From DASWID01 sp049682815 (lineage in GTDB: Bacteria > Desulfobacterota_D > UBA1144 > Nemesobacterales > CSP1-2): DNA of 27,080 nt. The notes below the pieces were generated by a model. It was given only the letters and a program-made list of their open reading frames with translations. It was not told the origin of the DNA and did no database searches. The position numbers and the translations under genes were made by a program. Below are positions 6,451 through 14,209 of the stretch, piece after piece. How positions within the stretch are numbered: position 1 is the stretch's first letter; each line of letters begins with the position of its first letter. The DNA is taken from contig JBAUII010000153.1 in NCBI GenBank assembly GCA_049682815.1, positions 1 to 27,080 on the forward strand, in the 5' to 3' direction.

Positions 6451-7479
6451 CTATTCTACGACGGCATTAAGTTCAAGCGTTTCACCGTTCCTCAGAACCT
6501 TTATTCTTAAATTTGTCCCGACTTCCACTCGGGTCAGGTACCTGTGGATATCATCTACACTCTGTACAGAGTAACCATTGATTGCGACTATAATATCGCC
6601 GCTACGAATGCCTGCCCGGTATGCCGGTCCTCCGCTAGGAACTTCATGTACCTCTACTCCAAATTCATTGCCAATCTCATGCCTTCTCGCCTCAATTCTG
6701 TTTAATTTCCTGTTCAGCCCCTTAATCCCCAGATACGCCCTTTTAATTTTTCCCTCTTTTATCAACAGCCCAGCAACCCAGCGAGCCGTATTTATCGGTA
6801 TGGCAAAGGATATCCCCTGTGCTGATTGAATTACAGCAGTATTCACGCCGACCACTTTCCCACTACTATCAACCAGCGGTCCGCCTGAGTTTCCAGGATT
6901 CAAAGCAGCGTCGGTCTGAATTACGTTTTCAATTAGCCTGCCGGACTGACTCCTCATAGACCTTCCGGTGGCGCTGACAACACCAGCGGTTACAGACGTC
7001 TGAAACCCATAGGGGTTACCTATAGCAATCACGAGCTGACCCACCCGCAATTTATCCGAGTCTCCAAGCTCGGCCGCCTTGATATTGAACGCGGGTATTC
7101 TCAAAACTGCTAAATCCGTATCACTGTCTGCCCCAACCACATCGGCTGAATATGTTGCACCATCTGAGAGGGAGACCTCCAATCCCTTTGAATTATGAAC
7201 CACATGGCCATTGGTCAGGACGTAGCCGTCTGGGGTTACTATTACGCCCGAACCGCTACCGGTCATATCAAACGGGACCACCCCCCTTGGCGTACGAGCC
7301 CGTACTTCGTGAGTCATTTTTATGCTTACCACAGACGGACTCAACTTCTCCACCACGCTAACGACCGCGCGTGAGTAAGCATCTAATAGACCATCCGTTC
7401 CGTCAGACAGACCTTCGGCGATGGAATTACGATGATCTACTTCCCTGGATCCTTTAATATATCTCAAATTCCCTTTCAT
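6451..7479 (-). CDS. HtrA/Deg-type trypsin-like serine protease with PDZ domain
   Basis: The 342-residue protein carries the trypsin-fold triad of the S1C family: His92 in LTNGHVV, Asp122 in DTDLAVL and Ser198 in NPGNSGGPL. One PDZ domain follows (about 250-340, with AYLGIK, GPAYRAGIRSGDIIVAINGY). Family members degrade or refold damaged proteins, normally in the periplasm. Here no signal peptide or membrane anchor is visible from the chosen start, nor from an earlier ATG at 7530, so the location may be cytoplasmic. I chose ATG 7479 because AGGGGA precedes it closely. The single PDZ domain resembles DegS/HhoA-like forms, not two-PDZ DegP. It appears to be transcribed alone. Confidence 0.9.
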   Translation of the reverse strand: MKGNLRYIKGSREVDHRNSIAEGLSDGTDGLLDAYSRAVVSVVEKLSPSVVSIKMTHEVRARTPRGVVPFDMTGSGSGVIVTPDGYVLTNGHVVHNSKGLEVSLSDGATYSADVVGADSDTDLAVLRIPAFNIKAAELGDSDKLRVGQLVIAIGNPYGFQTSVTAGVVSATGRSMRSQSGRLIENVIQTDAALNPGNSGGPLVDSSGKVVGVNTAVIQSAQGISFAIPINTARWVAGLLIKEGKIKRAYLGIKGLNRKLNRIEARRHEIGNEFGVEVHEVPSGGPAYRAGIRSGDIIVAINGYSVQSVDDIHRYLTRVEVGTNLRIKVLRNGETLELNAVVE

Positions 7480-7680
7480 TTTTCCCCTAGATACTAAATT
7501 AAGCCTTTTTTTCGAAAATCCAACAGACAAGACCTATGAACGCTCGAGAATCAGTGGATGAAAGTCTCGGGAGTCATTCCAAATTGACGATTTACAGTTA
7601 ATAATTTTATTTGGGAGCGCATGTCGGAGATCTGTGATTCGCCAAACTACGCTCGAGAAAGAATGGCTTACAAAGAGTAT

Positions 7681-8022
7681 TTATGCACTGAGCCTCACGT
7701 GCAATGCACGACTGATGACTTCAGCAAGTTGCTCCTTTGGAACAGCCCCTATCACCTCTTCTACCGGTTTACCCTCTTTGAATAATATCATCGTAGGGAT
7801 ACCCCTTATGCCATAAAAAGAAGCAGCCCCGGGGTTATCGTCTACATTAAGCTTGGCAACCTTTAATTGCCCCTCGAATTCCTCCGCTATCTGCTCTATC
7901 ACGGGACCCATCGTCCTGCATGGCCCACACCAGTCAGCCCAAAAGTCTACAAGTACAGGAAGTTTAGTCTCGAACACCTCTTCATCAAAGTTACTATCCG
8001 TCAACTGTGTTATCCTGCTCAT
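7681..8022 (-). CDS. trxA: Thioredoxin
   Basis: This 113-residue protein is a classical cytoplasmic thioredoxin that reduces protein disulfides using electrons from thioredoxin reductase. The active site FWADWCGPC places the redox cysteines at 32 and 35, and the conserved cis-proline is in GIRGIPTMILF. The length of about 110 residues is standard. I chose ATG 8022 because GGAGG lies eight bases upstream; the in-frame ATG at 8043 would add seven residues not seen in the family. It stands alone, about 200 bp upstream of the HtrA-like protease gene on the same strand. It may supply electrons to the ribonucleotide reductase encoded at 11727, as thioredoxins do for class II enzymes; that link is inference. 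Confidence 0.95.
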   Translation of the reverse strand: MSRITQLTDSNFDEEVFETKLPVLVDFWADWCGPCRTMGPVIEQIAEEFEGQLKVAKLNVDDNPGAASFYGIRGIPTMILFKEGKPVEEVIGAVPKEQLAEVISRALHVRLSA

Positions 8023-8250
8023 GACAGTAACCTCCTTGTACAAACTTTCCTATTGTCACATATTATGATAAGTTGCCTGACAAAAGGATTCGCGGTCTAA
8101 CTAATTTCACCGTTTAACATTAATCTTTTATTTTTGCATCGAGACACTCAGACAGCAGCTCGGAAATCACAACAATTTTAAATACTCAATCCCGCTAACG
8201 GAGAAGACTCAAACACATCTATCGTAATATCGCTTATACCAGAAGAGTAG

Positions 8251-8308
8251 TACTAATCCCTTAGAATATTACTAATCCCTTTAAGTTTCAATCAAAGGAT
8301 TGTATATT
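8251..8308 (+). promoter_or_regulatory. Candidate promoter with tandem direct repeat for Lon-N gene
   Basis: TACTAATCCCTT occurs twice exactly (8251-8262 and 8270-8281), 19 bp apart, directly at the edge of a possible -35 (TTTAAG, 8280-8285). The -10 TATATT (8303-8308) follows after 17 bp. The predicted start point coincides with ATG 8316, suggesting a leaderless message. The direct repeat could bind an activator. Confidence 0.4.
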
Positions 8309-8315
8309 ATTCTAT

Positions 8316-9017
8316 ATGGAATCCCTGAGGTTCGACACGGAAAACCTCCTAAATCTAGATAACTTTTCTGGAATTATTCCGCTATTTCCACTCCCTAATA
8401 TAGTCTTTTTCCCAAACTCTCTGCTTCCGCTACATGTATTCGAACCTAGATATAGACAACTGGTTGAAGACATTATAGATTCTGAGCGAATAATCGGCAT
8501 GGTTTTATTAAAACCTGGGTGGGAAAAGAACTATTATGATAACCCTGATATATTCAGCGTAAGCTGTATGGGAAGAATTATAAATATAGAAGTTGAGAAA
8601 GACGGGAGATCCAATATTGTCCTATACGGATTAAAAAGGGTAAGGATAGTCGAAATATTACACGATGCACCATATAGGCTTGCACGTGTCAACTTAATGG
8701 AGGACACCCATCGGACTAACGAAGAGGGACATCAAAAACGAATAATCGAACTAATATCAAGATGGAATCGTATGTTGGGAAAGGAATACAAATCACATAG
8801 GATCAATCTCAACTCAAACCTCGCCCTAGGTACCCTCACGGATACCATCACTCCACAAATCGTCTCAAATGTGTTTCATATGCAAGAGTTTCTCGAAGAG
8901 GCAAATGTCTTAAGAAGAGCAGATATGATTCTCGAGCACCTGGAAGCAAAATTAGAGATAGCCTCGATTACCTCAAAAAAGAGAAACTCCATTTTAGAAA
9001 AGCGACATCTCAATTGA
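8316..9017 (+). CDS. Lon N-terminal (LON substrate-binding) domain protein
   Basis: The 233-residue protein consists of the Lon N-terminal domain without the ATPase or protease parts. It opens with IIPLFPLPNIVFFPNSLLPLHVFEPRYRQL around residues 19-49, split here as the diagnostic FPLP and HVFEPRYR motifs, and continues with GRIINIE and LYGLKRVRIVEI. A helical stretch follows at about 150-215. Such stand-alone proteins are common in bacteria; substrate binding for proteolysis is suspected but not established. Translation from ATG 8316 has no Shine-Dalgarno, and the -10 element lies just 7 bp upstream. It converges with the alpha/beta hydrolase gene across the heptad-repeat element. Confidence 0.9.
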   Translation: MESLRFDTENLLNLDNFSGIIPLFPLPNIVFFPNSLLPLHVFEPRYRQLVEDIIDSERIIGMVLLKPGWEKNYYDNPDIFSVSCMGRIINIEVEKDGRSNIVLYGLKRVRIVEILHDAPYRLARVNLMEDTHRTNEEGHQKRIIELISRWNRMLGKEYKSHRINLNSNLALGTLTDTITPQIVSNVFHMQEFLEEANVLRRADMILEHLEAKLEIASITSKKRNSILEKRHLN

Positions 9018-9018
9018 T

Positions 9019-9113
9019 CAGGATCCAGGATTCATGATGCACGATCCACGATATAAAATTTAGCTTGTTTCACGAATCATTCATCGTGTATCATGTATCG
9101 TGTATCGTGCATC
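9019..9113. repeat. Inverted element built of 7-nt units
   Basis: The outer arms 9036-9053 and 9096-9113 are complementary at 17 of 18 positions. Each arm is itself a run of heptamers of the form NGATNCA (for example TGATGCA, CGATCCA on the left; TGATGCA, CGATACA, CGATACA, TGATACA read from the right on the minus strand). It fills the gap between two converging genes and could form a long hairpin acting as a bidirectional terminator. Confidence 0.75.
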
Positions 9114-9155
9114 AATTAGGTATCTAATTCCCGTCAACTAGTTGGAAGAAATGAA

Positions 9156-9947
9156 TTAACGTTCTAGCAAGAAGTCCAAAACCACTTTATCCACCTCTTC
9201 CTGCCTCTCTCGCCAAAAGCCGTGTCCTACGCCACTAAATTCCCTCAATACTGCCCCAGGTATCAGTTCTGCGAGTTCTCTTGATTTCCTCGGGGAGGTG
9301 ATTTGATCATTCTCTCCGAGCAATACCAGAGTGGGGCATTTAATCTTATGAAGTAAGGCCCTTGTATCGTGCGTTTCACAAGCAAGACTTTGTCCAACAT
9401 AACCGTTAATGGCTTCATCGTTTTCTATTACCAAACCCAATGATTCTTTTATTGAACCCAAATTATTTTCAATATATTCTCTTGTATATCCCAAATACAG
9501 AGCCGTGAGCCAAACAGTTTTCAAACCCACCTTTGTAGCGATTTCCCTCCCGATTCTTAGAATCTCGTTGCCCACATCATCTCGCGAGGGAGAGGTGCAT
9601 CCCAAAACTAATTTATTAACCCTGTCAGGGTATTTGATACCTAACCATTGAGCTATCATCCCTCCCATTGACTTTCCAACAAACGAGGCAGAATGAATTC
9701 CAATGGTATCGAGCAGCCCTGCGGTTTCATCGGCCATATCTTCAGTTGTGTAAGAATGGCCAGGCTTGTCTGACAAACCGGCCCCACGATTGTCGAAGGC
9801 TATCACCTTAAAGTATTTCGAATACAACGGGGTCTGAGTCGCCCAGCTATTGATCTGACTACCGAGACCCCCTATTAAGACCACAGGGGGGCCTTCTCCA
9901 CGAACTTCATAGTATATATTTATACCGTTGACTCGGGTATAGGGCAT
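9156..9947 (-). CDS. Alpha/beta hydrolase
   Basis: The 263-residue protein has the alpha/beta hydrolase fold. The nucleophile is Ser93 in GKSMGG, the acid is Asp214 in GENDQIT and the base is His242 in GVGHGF. The oxyanion region is IGGLGSQINSW near residue 25-35, and FDNRGAGLSDKP follows the second strand. The pattern is closest to 3-oxoadipate enol-lactonase-like or non-haem peroxidase-like members, but the substrate cannot be fixed. AAGGAAGGTA lies directly before ATG 9947. The whole upstream gap to ruvX is filled by the nonamer inverted element at 9958-10040, which leaves almost no room for a separate promoter, so it is probably co-transcribed with ruvX. Confidence 0.9.
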   Translation of the reverse strand: MPYTRVNGINIYYEVRGEGPPVVLIGGLGSQINSWATQTPLYSKYFKVIAFDNRGAGLSDKPGHSYTTEDMADETAGLLDTIGIHSASFVGKSMGGMIAQWLGIKYPDRVNKLVLGCTSPSRDDVGNEILRIGREIATKVGLKTVWLTALYLGYTREYIENNLGSIKESLGLVIENDEAINGYVGQSLACETHDTRALLHKIKCPTLVLLGENDQITSPRKSRELAELIPGAVLREFSGVGHGFWRERQEEVDKVVLDFLLER

Positions 9948-9957
9948 TACCTTCCTT

Positions 9958-10040
9958 AGCCACAGAGTTCACCGAGACAAAAGAGTTATTAATCATTGTT
10001 GAATATTCTCTTCTCTGTACACTCTGTGTCCTCTGTGGCT
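9958..10040. repeat. Inverted element built of 9-nt units
   Basis: The ends AGCCACAGAG (9958-9967) and CTCTGTGGCT (10031-10040) are perfect inverted copies. Inside, both arms repeat a nonamer of the form NNACAGAGN (from the right on the minus strand: CCACAGAGG, ACACAGAGT, GTACAGAGA). Similar ACAGAG-rich inverted elements are widespread in bacterial intergenic DNA. It begins 3 bp after the ruvX stop and ends 10 bp before the hydrolase ATG. Confidence 0.75.
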
Positions 10041-10043
10041 TAA

Positions 10044-10466
10044 TCAACCTCCTTTATTTCTTTTTTGCTCCAAATAGTCCTGAAGTATAACAACTGCAGC
10101 CATCTTATCGATAACCCTTTTCCTCTTCTTCCTACTTAAATTGGCTTCTAAAAGTACCTTCTCGGCATCCGCCGTTGAATAGCTCTCATCCCACAGTTCA
10201 ATATTTAATGAAAAGGTCCTCTTCAAAATATTGGCAAAATTTAATATCCCTTTACCTCTCTCGCTTATTGCTCCATCAATGTTATAAGGAATACCAATCA
10301 AGATCTCAAAGGGCTTGTACTCATCTATGATTCTAGACAAGGCATCGAGATCATTTTTAATCTCCCTTCTTTTTATGGTTGTTAATCCATTGGCAGTAAT
10401 CCCATGCTGGTCGCTGACAGCCACACCAATTGTCTTCGTTCCAACATCAAGTGCCAATGTACGCAT
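10044..10466 (-). CDS. ruvX: RuvX/YqgF Holliday-junction resolvase-like nuclease
   Basis: The 140-residue protein has the RNase H-like YqgF fold. It opens with LALDVGTKTIGVAVSD, containing the first acidic catalytic residue (Asp7); ILIGIPYNIDG follows, then ELWDESYSTADAEKVL and the final IDKMAAVVILQDYL with the last acidic residue. Length and motif order match the family. YqgF proteins act in pre-16S rRNA 5' maturation and were first proposed as Holliday-junction resolvases. It sits upstream of the hydrolase on the same strand with only the nonamer repeat between them. I see no strong promoter consensus in the 187 bp upstream. Confidence 0.95.
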   Translation of the reverse strand: MRTLALDVGTKTIGVAVSDQHGITANGLTTIKRREIKNDLDALSRIIDEYKPFEILIGIPYNIDGAISERGKGILNFANILKRTFSLNIELWDESYSTADAEKVLLEANLSRKKRKRVIDKMAAVVILQDYLEQKRNKGG

Positions 10467-10602
10467 TTTTAAATCAAAATCCTATATTATTATTGACTAT
10501 AATTTACAGCACACCCTGTGATTTGCCCTTCCCCTGATCACTAACAATAGGCCAAAATAATAAAAAAACTATACGAAAAATAAGCATCCTAGTCCACAAG
10601 CG

Positions 10603-10622
10603 GATTTATTCTCAAATAAATC
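10603..10622. repeat. AT-rich 8-bp-arm hairpin
   Basis: GATTTATT and AATAAATC enclose CTCA, about 30 bp beyond the stop of the DUF924 gene. It is a possible but weak terminator, because no T-run follows on the minus strand. Confidence 0.35.
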
Positions 10623-10653
10623 AGCTCGTCAGAATCTCAACTTCCTTTGTTCT

Positions 10654-11277
10654 CTAAGAAGAATAGCCCGACTCTTTTAAGAACTTTAATTCATCAGGAG
10701 TGGAACTACGACCGATTATTTTATTCCTATGGGGAAATCTACCGAATTTTTCGATTACAAGAAAATGCTTCTCTGCATACATTTTTGACCTTGAGATAAT
10801 GGAAGCAATCGAAGGAGGCGAAGTAAAGAGCTTCTCCAGCATGGTAAAGCACTCAAGCGAAGTCATTTGTATTTCCAAGTCCTCGGAATGCATTAGGGGC
10901 ATGTAATAAAACAAACGTTCTATGGGGTGCAGATTTATATCAAATCCTTTCTCAATTCCATCCAGGCATGCTTTAAGGGCCAAGGAATCTCCTTCGAACG
11001 CCCTTGGTGTATTACGATATATATTACGTGAAAATTGATCTAACAAGATTATAAATGCCAAAGAACCCCGTGATATACCCAACCAACTATTGAGCTTTCC
11101 CTCCAAGGCACGTTTTAAGTCTAATTCAAACCTGAACTTAATATCTACATCTACCTCTTTGCCGATGGAGAACCACATTTTAACATGACGATCTGACGGT
11201 GCGTTATCAGTTTCAAGCCTTCCAAGCCAGTAATACAGGATCTCATCCTGACGTTCTATTTGAAAGTCCTTATTCAT
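10654..11277 (-). CDS. DUF924 family protein
   Basis: The 207-residue soluble protein shows the DUF924 signature throughout: YYWLG at the start, then LDQFSRNIYRNTPRAFEGD at about 78-96, GFDINLHPIERLFYYMPLMHSED around 114-136 (motifs MPL and HSE), and FGRFPHRNKIIGRSSTPDE near the end. The fold is an all-helical repeat. The biochemical role is not known to me with confidence. The length matches the family. No Shine-Dalgarno is visible before ATG 11277, yet the family begins near this point. It is divergent from the ribonucleotide reductase gene across a 449-bp gap. Confidence 0.92.
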   Translation of the reverse strand: MNKDFQIERQDEILYYWLGRLETDNAPSDRHVKMWFSIGKEVDVDIKFRFELDLKRALEGKLNSWLGISRGSLAFIILLDQFSRNIYRNTPRAFEGDSLALKACLDGIEKGFDINLHPIERLFYYMPLMHSEDLEIQMTSLECFTMLEKLFTSPPSIASIISRSKMYAEKHFLVIEKFGRFPHRNKIIGRSSTPDELKFLKESGYSS

Positions 11278-11646
11278 AAAAATTTATTGAATTGACTGAA
11301 ATAAACCTTAGGTTGAAGTAATTTACATAAAATTTTCACATTGTCCATAAAATAAGAGCCCTGAAGTAGCCATAGTTTTCAATCCTACGAAACTACACTC
11401 CTCCGAACCGAGTTGAATTGTTTACCGAACCAAGTAGAAATTTGATTGAAAATTTCTATCGAATGTCAATACCTAGAAACAAAGCTCCGGACAACAAATT
11501 AATTCATGTGACATATGATATATTAAAGTTTTAGTTTAAACTTTGGTTTTTAACCTATACTACTTTATAATTTTTTCAATCCAGATAGATTTTTTACTCT
11601 AATTCACTGTAGTTATTGAATTTTCCAGACGCACCAAAAAAACTAC
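11278..11646. other. AT-rich divergent intergenic region
   Basis: I see no gene. Two short hairpins occur: TAGAAATTT/AAATTTCTA (11435-11458, loop GATTGA) and AAAGTTT/AAACTTT (11525-11544, loop TAGTTT). No cobalamin riboswitch features were recognised, although the downstream enzyme uses B12. The functional nrdJ promoter lies at its right end. Confidence 0.6.
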
Positions 11647-11675
11647 TTGACAACCACAATATATTGTGTTTGAAT
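11647..11675 (+). promoter_or_regulatory. nrdJ promoter
   Basis: TTGACA (11647-11652) is followed after exactly 17 bp by TTGAAT (11670-11675). The spacer is almost wholly the NrdR box at 11654-11669. The predicted start near 11682 gives a leader of about 45 nt. Confidence 0.65.
11654..11669 (+). promoter_or_regulatory. NrdR box in nrdJ promoter spacer
   Basis: CCACAATATATTGTGT contains the perfect palindrome CACAATATATTGTG and matches the NrdR box consensus (ACAC-AT-rich-GTGT). A weaker partner with a good left half (ATACAAGATGTATTAG, 11686-11701) begins 32 bp later, the spacing of about three helical turns typical of paired NrdR boxes. NrdR represses ribonucleotide reductase genes when dATP is high. 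Confidence 0.8.
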
Positions 11676-11726
11676 CCAATAATCAATACAAGATGTATTA
11701 GCAGATCGAAAAAGGAGGATCAGTTA

Positions 11727-14174
11727 ATGTCTTCGGATAATTTTGAAGGTACCCAAGGAAACGGCAAGGAACTTACAGAAGAACCTTTAAATCTAGGGGA
11801 AGAAGAACCTTCAGGAGCATCCGAAGAAGTTGTTTCTTCGAACCAGGGAATAATGGATATACCCAGTGAAACGATTGCGGCATTCTCTGGAGATGAGCTT
11901 CGCGCAAGGGTGTTTTACGAGAAATACGCACTTCGTGATTCAACCGGAAGAATAGTTGAGAAAACACCAGAAGAAATGTGGAAAAGGGTTGCGCACGAGA
12001 TCTCATCTCCAGAGAAAACACAAAAACTCAAGAATGAGTGGGAAGAAAATTTCCACTGGCTCCTTTCCGACTTCAGGTTTATTCCGGGTGGCAGGGTTCT
12101 TTTTGGTGCAGGTCAAAATAGAAGGTCCACCCTGTTAAACTGCTACTTTATGCCCATAAAAAATGACTCTATTGAAAGTATATTCGAATGGTGCAAAGAG
12201 GCAGCAAGAACCTACTCATTTGGCGGGGGTGTGGGCACCGACATATCCGTGCTAAGGCCCAAGGGGGCACCCGTAAATAATTCCGCGATATACTCTACTG
12301 GAGCTGTCTCATTCATGGACCTCCTTTCTACGACCACAGGTACGATCGGCCAGGCTGGCAGAAGGGGTGCCTTGATGATAACAATAGATGTCAGCCATCC
12401 AGACGTTCTTGATTTCGTCGATATAAAGAATGACCCATCCAGGTCAAAGGTAAAATATGCAAACATTTCCGTCAAGATTTCGGACGACTTTATGAATGCC
12501 GTAGAGGAGGATACCGACTTTGAACTTAAATTTGAAAACGAAAAGGTTAAAGTACGAAAAAAGATTCGAGCAAGAACCCTGTGGGAAAAGCTGGTTAAAT
12601 CGGCATGGTCCTCTGCAGAACCTGGAATAATTTTCTGGGATGCAGTAAAGAAACATTCTCCAACAGAATACAATAATATGGAAATACACGGAGTAAATCC
12701 TTGCAGCGAACAGGCACTCGAGGATTATGGAAACTGCTGTCTTGGCAATATCAATCTTTCGTCCTTTGTTAGAGATGAATTCACAGATGGCGCCTCCATT
12801 GATTGGGAAAACTTAGAGAAGGCATTCAGATACTCCGTTCGTTTTCTTGACAATATACTCGATTACAACATGGATAAGCACCCACTACGGGCTCAGACAA
12901 AAGCATCAACCCATTCAAGGAGGATCGGCGTAGGTTTCACCGGCTACGGGGACATGCTTGCAAAATTGAACATCAAGTACGACACACCCGAGGCAGTGGA
13001 ATTTGCGGATAAGATGTTTGAACACATAAAGAATATTGTCTATGAGGCCAGCTCCAATCTTGCAGCAGAGAAGGGATGTTTCCCAGCATTTGACGTGGAT
13101 ACCCATTTATCCAGACCCTTCTTAAAAACTATCAATGAGAGAGTCATTGAAAGGATTAAGAGACAAGGACTCAGGAACGCATGCATTCTCACAGTACCAC
13201 CGGTTGGAAGCGGATCAGTCCTCGCAGGAACCACTAGCGGAATAGAACCAATCTTTGCACTTTCATATTACAGGCGATCTAAGTCCCTTTCTAAAGAGGA
13301 ATTTAAGGTTTATCATCCTCTTGTGGGAGATTATCTTAAGAAGTTTAATATAATGGATGAAAGCGAGCTTCCAGCAACTTTCGTAACATCTCATGAGATA
13401 GAGCCAGAAATGAGGGTGCGAACCCAGGCTGCGATACAGAAGCACATTGATTCCTGTATCTCCAGCACAGTGAACCTTCCAATAGATATTTCACTTGATG
13501 AAGTCGAAAAGATCTATTTTCTCTCATGGAAGCTTGGATGCAAAGGGATTACTGTATATAGGGAAGGATCAAGAGAAGGAATTCTTTTAACAGAAAAAGG
13601 AGCAAAGGCGCAGGAGGCGGTCGGATTTAACGAGCCGGAGCCCCGGGAAGAAGGGGTGCATACCCCATCATACCCCATCTCATCCCTTCATCCCACCTCC
13701 GCGACCAAGGAAATCACTCCGATAAAACGACCCCTCCTGCTAAAAGGATTTACCGAGGTTATAAAAACAGGATACGGCAATTTATACGTAACTGTCAACA
13801 CCCATGAAGGTAGACCCTTCGAGGTCTTTGTTCAAATAGGGAAATCCGGTTACACAACAATGGCCGACGCAGAGGCGATAGGACGCCTCGTATCGCTCTC
13901 CCTTCGATCAGGAGTGAGCGTAAAAGCGGTGGTTGAACAACTGGATGGAATTGGCGGTGCTTCCCCGGTATATTCGGAAGGAAAGTTAATAATGTCTATA
14001 CCAGATGCGATCGGTGCAGTTCTAAGAAAACACTTTCTCCAAGAAAAAGAGTCAGAAACCAGATCGGCCAGCGATATAGATCTAGAGCGGTGTCCCGACT
14101 GTGGTAGTCGGGCTCTGGCTTTTGAGACGGGTTGCATCACATGCAGGAGTTGTGGATTTTCAAAGTGTGATTAA
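11727..14174 (+). CDS. nrdJ: B12-dependent (class II) ribonucleotide reductase
   Basis: The 815-residue enzyme reduces ribonucleotides to deoxyribonucleotides using adenosylcobalamin, so it works with or without oxygen. Visible catalytic elements are Cys139 in LLNCYF, the NPCSEQ motif with Asn324, Cys326 and Glu328, and NCCLGNINL with Cys337/338. AGRRGA and the VPPVGSGSVLAGTTSGIEP loop follow. The C-terminal domain ends in CPDCG and CITCRSCGFSKC, a zinc-ribbon-like tail that may shuttle electrons from thioredoxin. No N-terminal ATP cone is evident, so dATP inhibition at the protein level may be absent, while NrdR acts on transcription. I chose ATG 11727 because AAAGGAGG lies just upstream; an ATG at 11616 precedes the promoter. 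Confidence 0.95.
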   Translation: MSSDNFEGTQGNGKELTEEPLNLGEEEPSGASEEVVSSNQGIMDIPSETIAAFSGDELRARVFYEKYALRDSTGRIVEKTPEEMWKRVAHEISSPEKTQKLKNEWEENFHWLLSDFRFIPGGRVLFGAGQNRRSTLLNCYFMPIKNDSIESIFEWCKEAARTYSFGGGVGTDISVLRPKGAPVNNSAIYSTGAVSFMDLLSTTTGTIGQAGRRGALMITIDVSHPDVLDFVDIKNDPSRSKVKYANISVKISDDFMNAVEEDTDFELKFENEKVKVRKKIRARTLWEKLVKSAWSSAEPGIIFWDAVKKHSPTEYNNMEIHGVNPCSEQALEDYGNCCLGNINLSSFVRDEFTDGASIDWENLEKAFRYSVRFLDNILDYNMDKHPLRAQTKASTHSRRIGVGFTGYGDMLAKLNIKYDTPEAVEFADKMFEHIKNIVYEASSNLAAEKGCFPAFDVDTHLSRPFLKTINERVIERIKRQGLRNACILTVPPVGSGSVLAGTTSGIEPIFALSYYRRSKSLSKEEFKVYHPLVGDYLKKFNIMDESELPATFVTSHEIEPEMRVRTQAAIQKHIDSCISSTVNLPIDISLDEVEKIYFLSWKLGCKGITVYREGSREGILLTEKGAKAQEAVGFNEPEPREEGVHTPSYPISSLHPTSATKEITPIKRPLLLKGFTEVIKTGYGNLYVTVNTHEGRPFEVFVQIGKSGYTTMADAEAIGRLVSLSLRSGVSVKAVVEQLDGIGGASPVYSEGKLIMSIPDAIGAVLRKHFLQEKESETRSASDIDLERCPDCGSRALAFETGCITCRSCGFSKCD

Positions 14175-14209
14175 GTGAAGATTCTAGATCCCATTAAGTT
14201 GCCTCTTCC

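Noticed and set aside
11278..11726. Possible cobalamin riboswitch before nrdJ
   Set aside because: The predicted leader is only about 45 nt, and no B12-box-like core or suitable multi-stem fold was recognised.
12212..12673. Long minus-strand frame of 153 codons inside nrdJ
   Set aside because: It is antisense to a strongly conserved enzyme and its product looks like a reverse reading of that gene.
14175..14209. Terminator between nrdJ and the sigma gene
   Set aside because: The 35-bp gap between the converging genes has no stable stem-loop or T-run that I can see.
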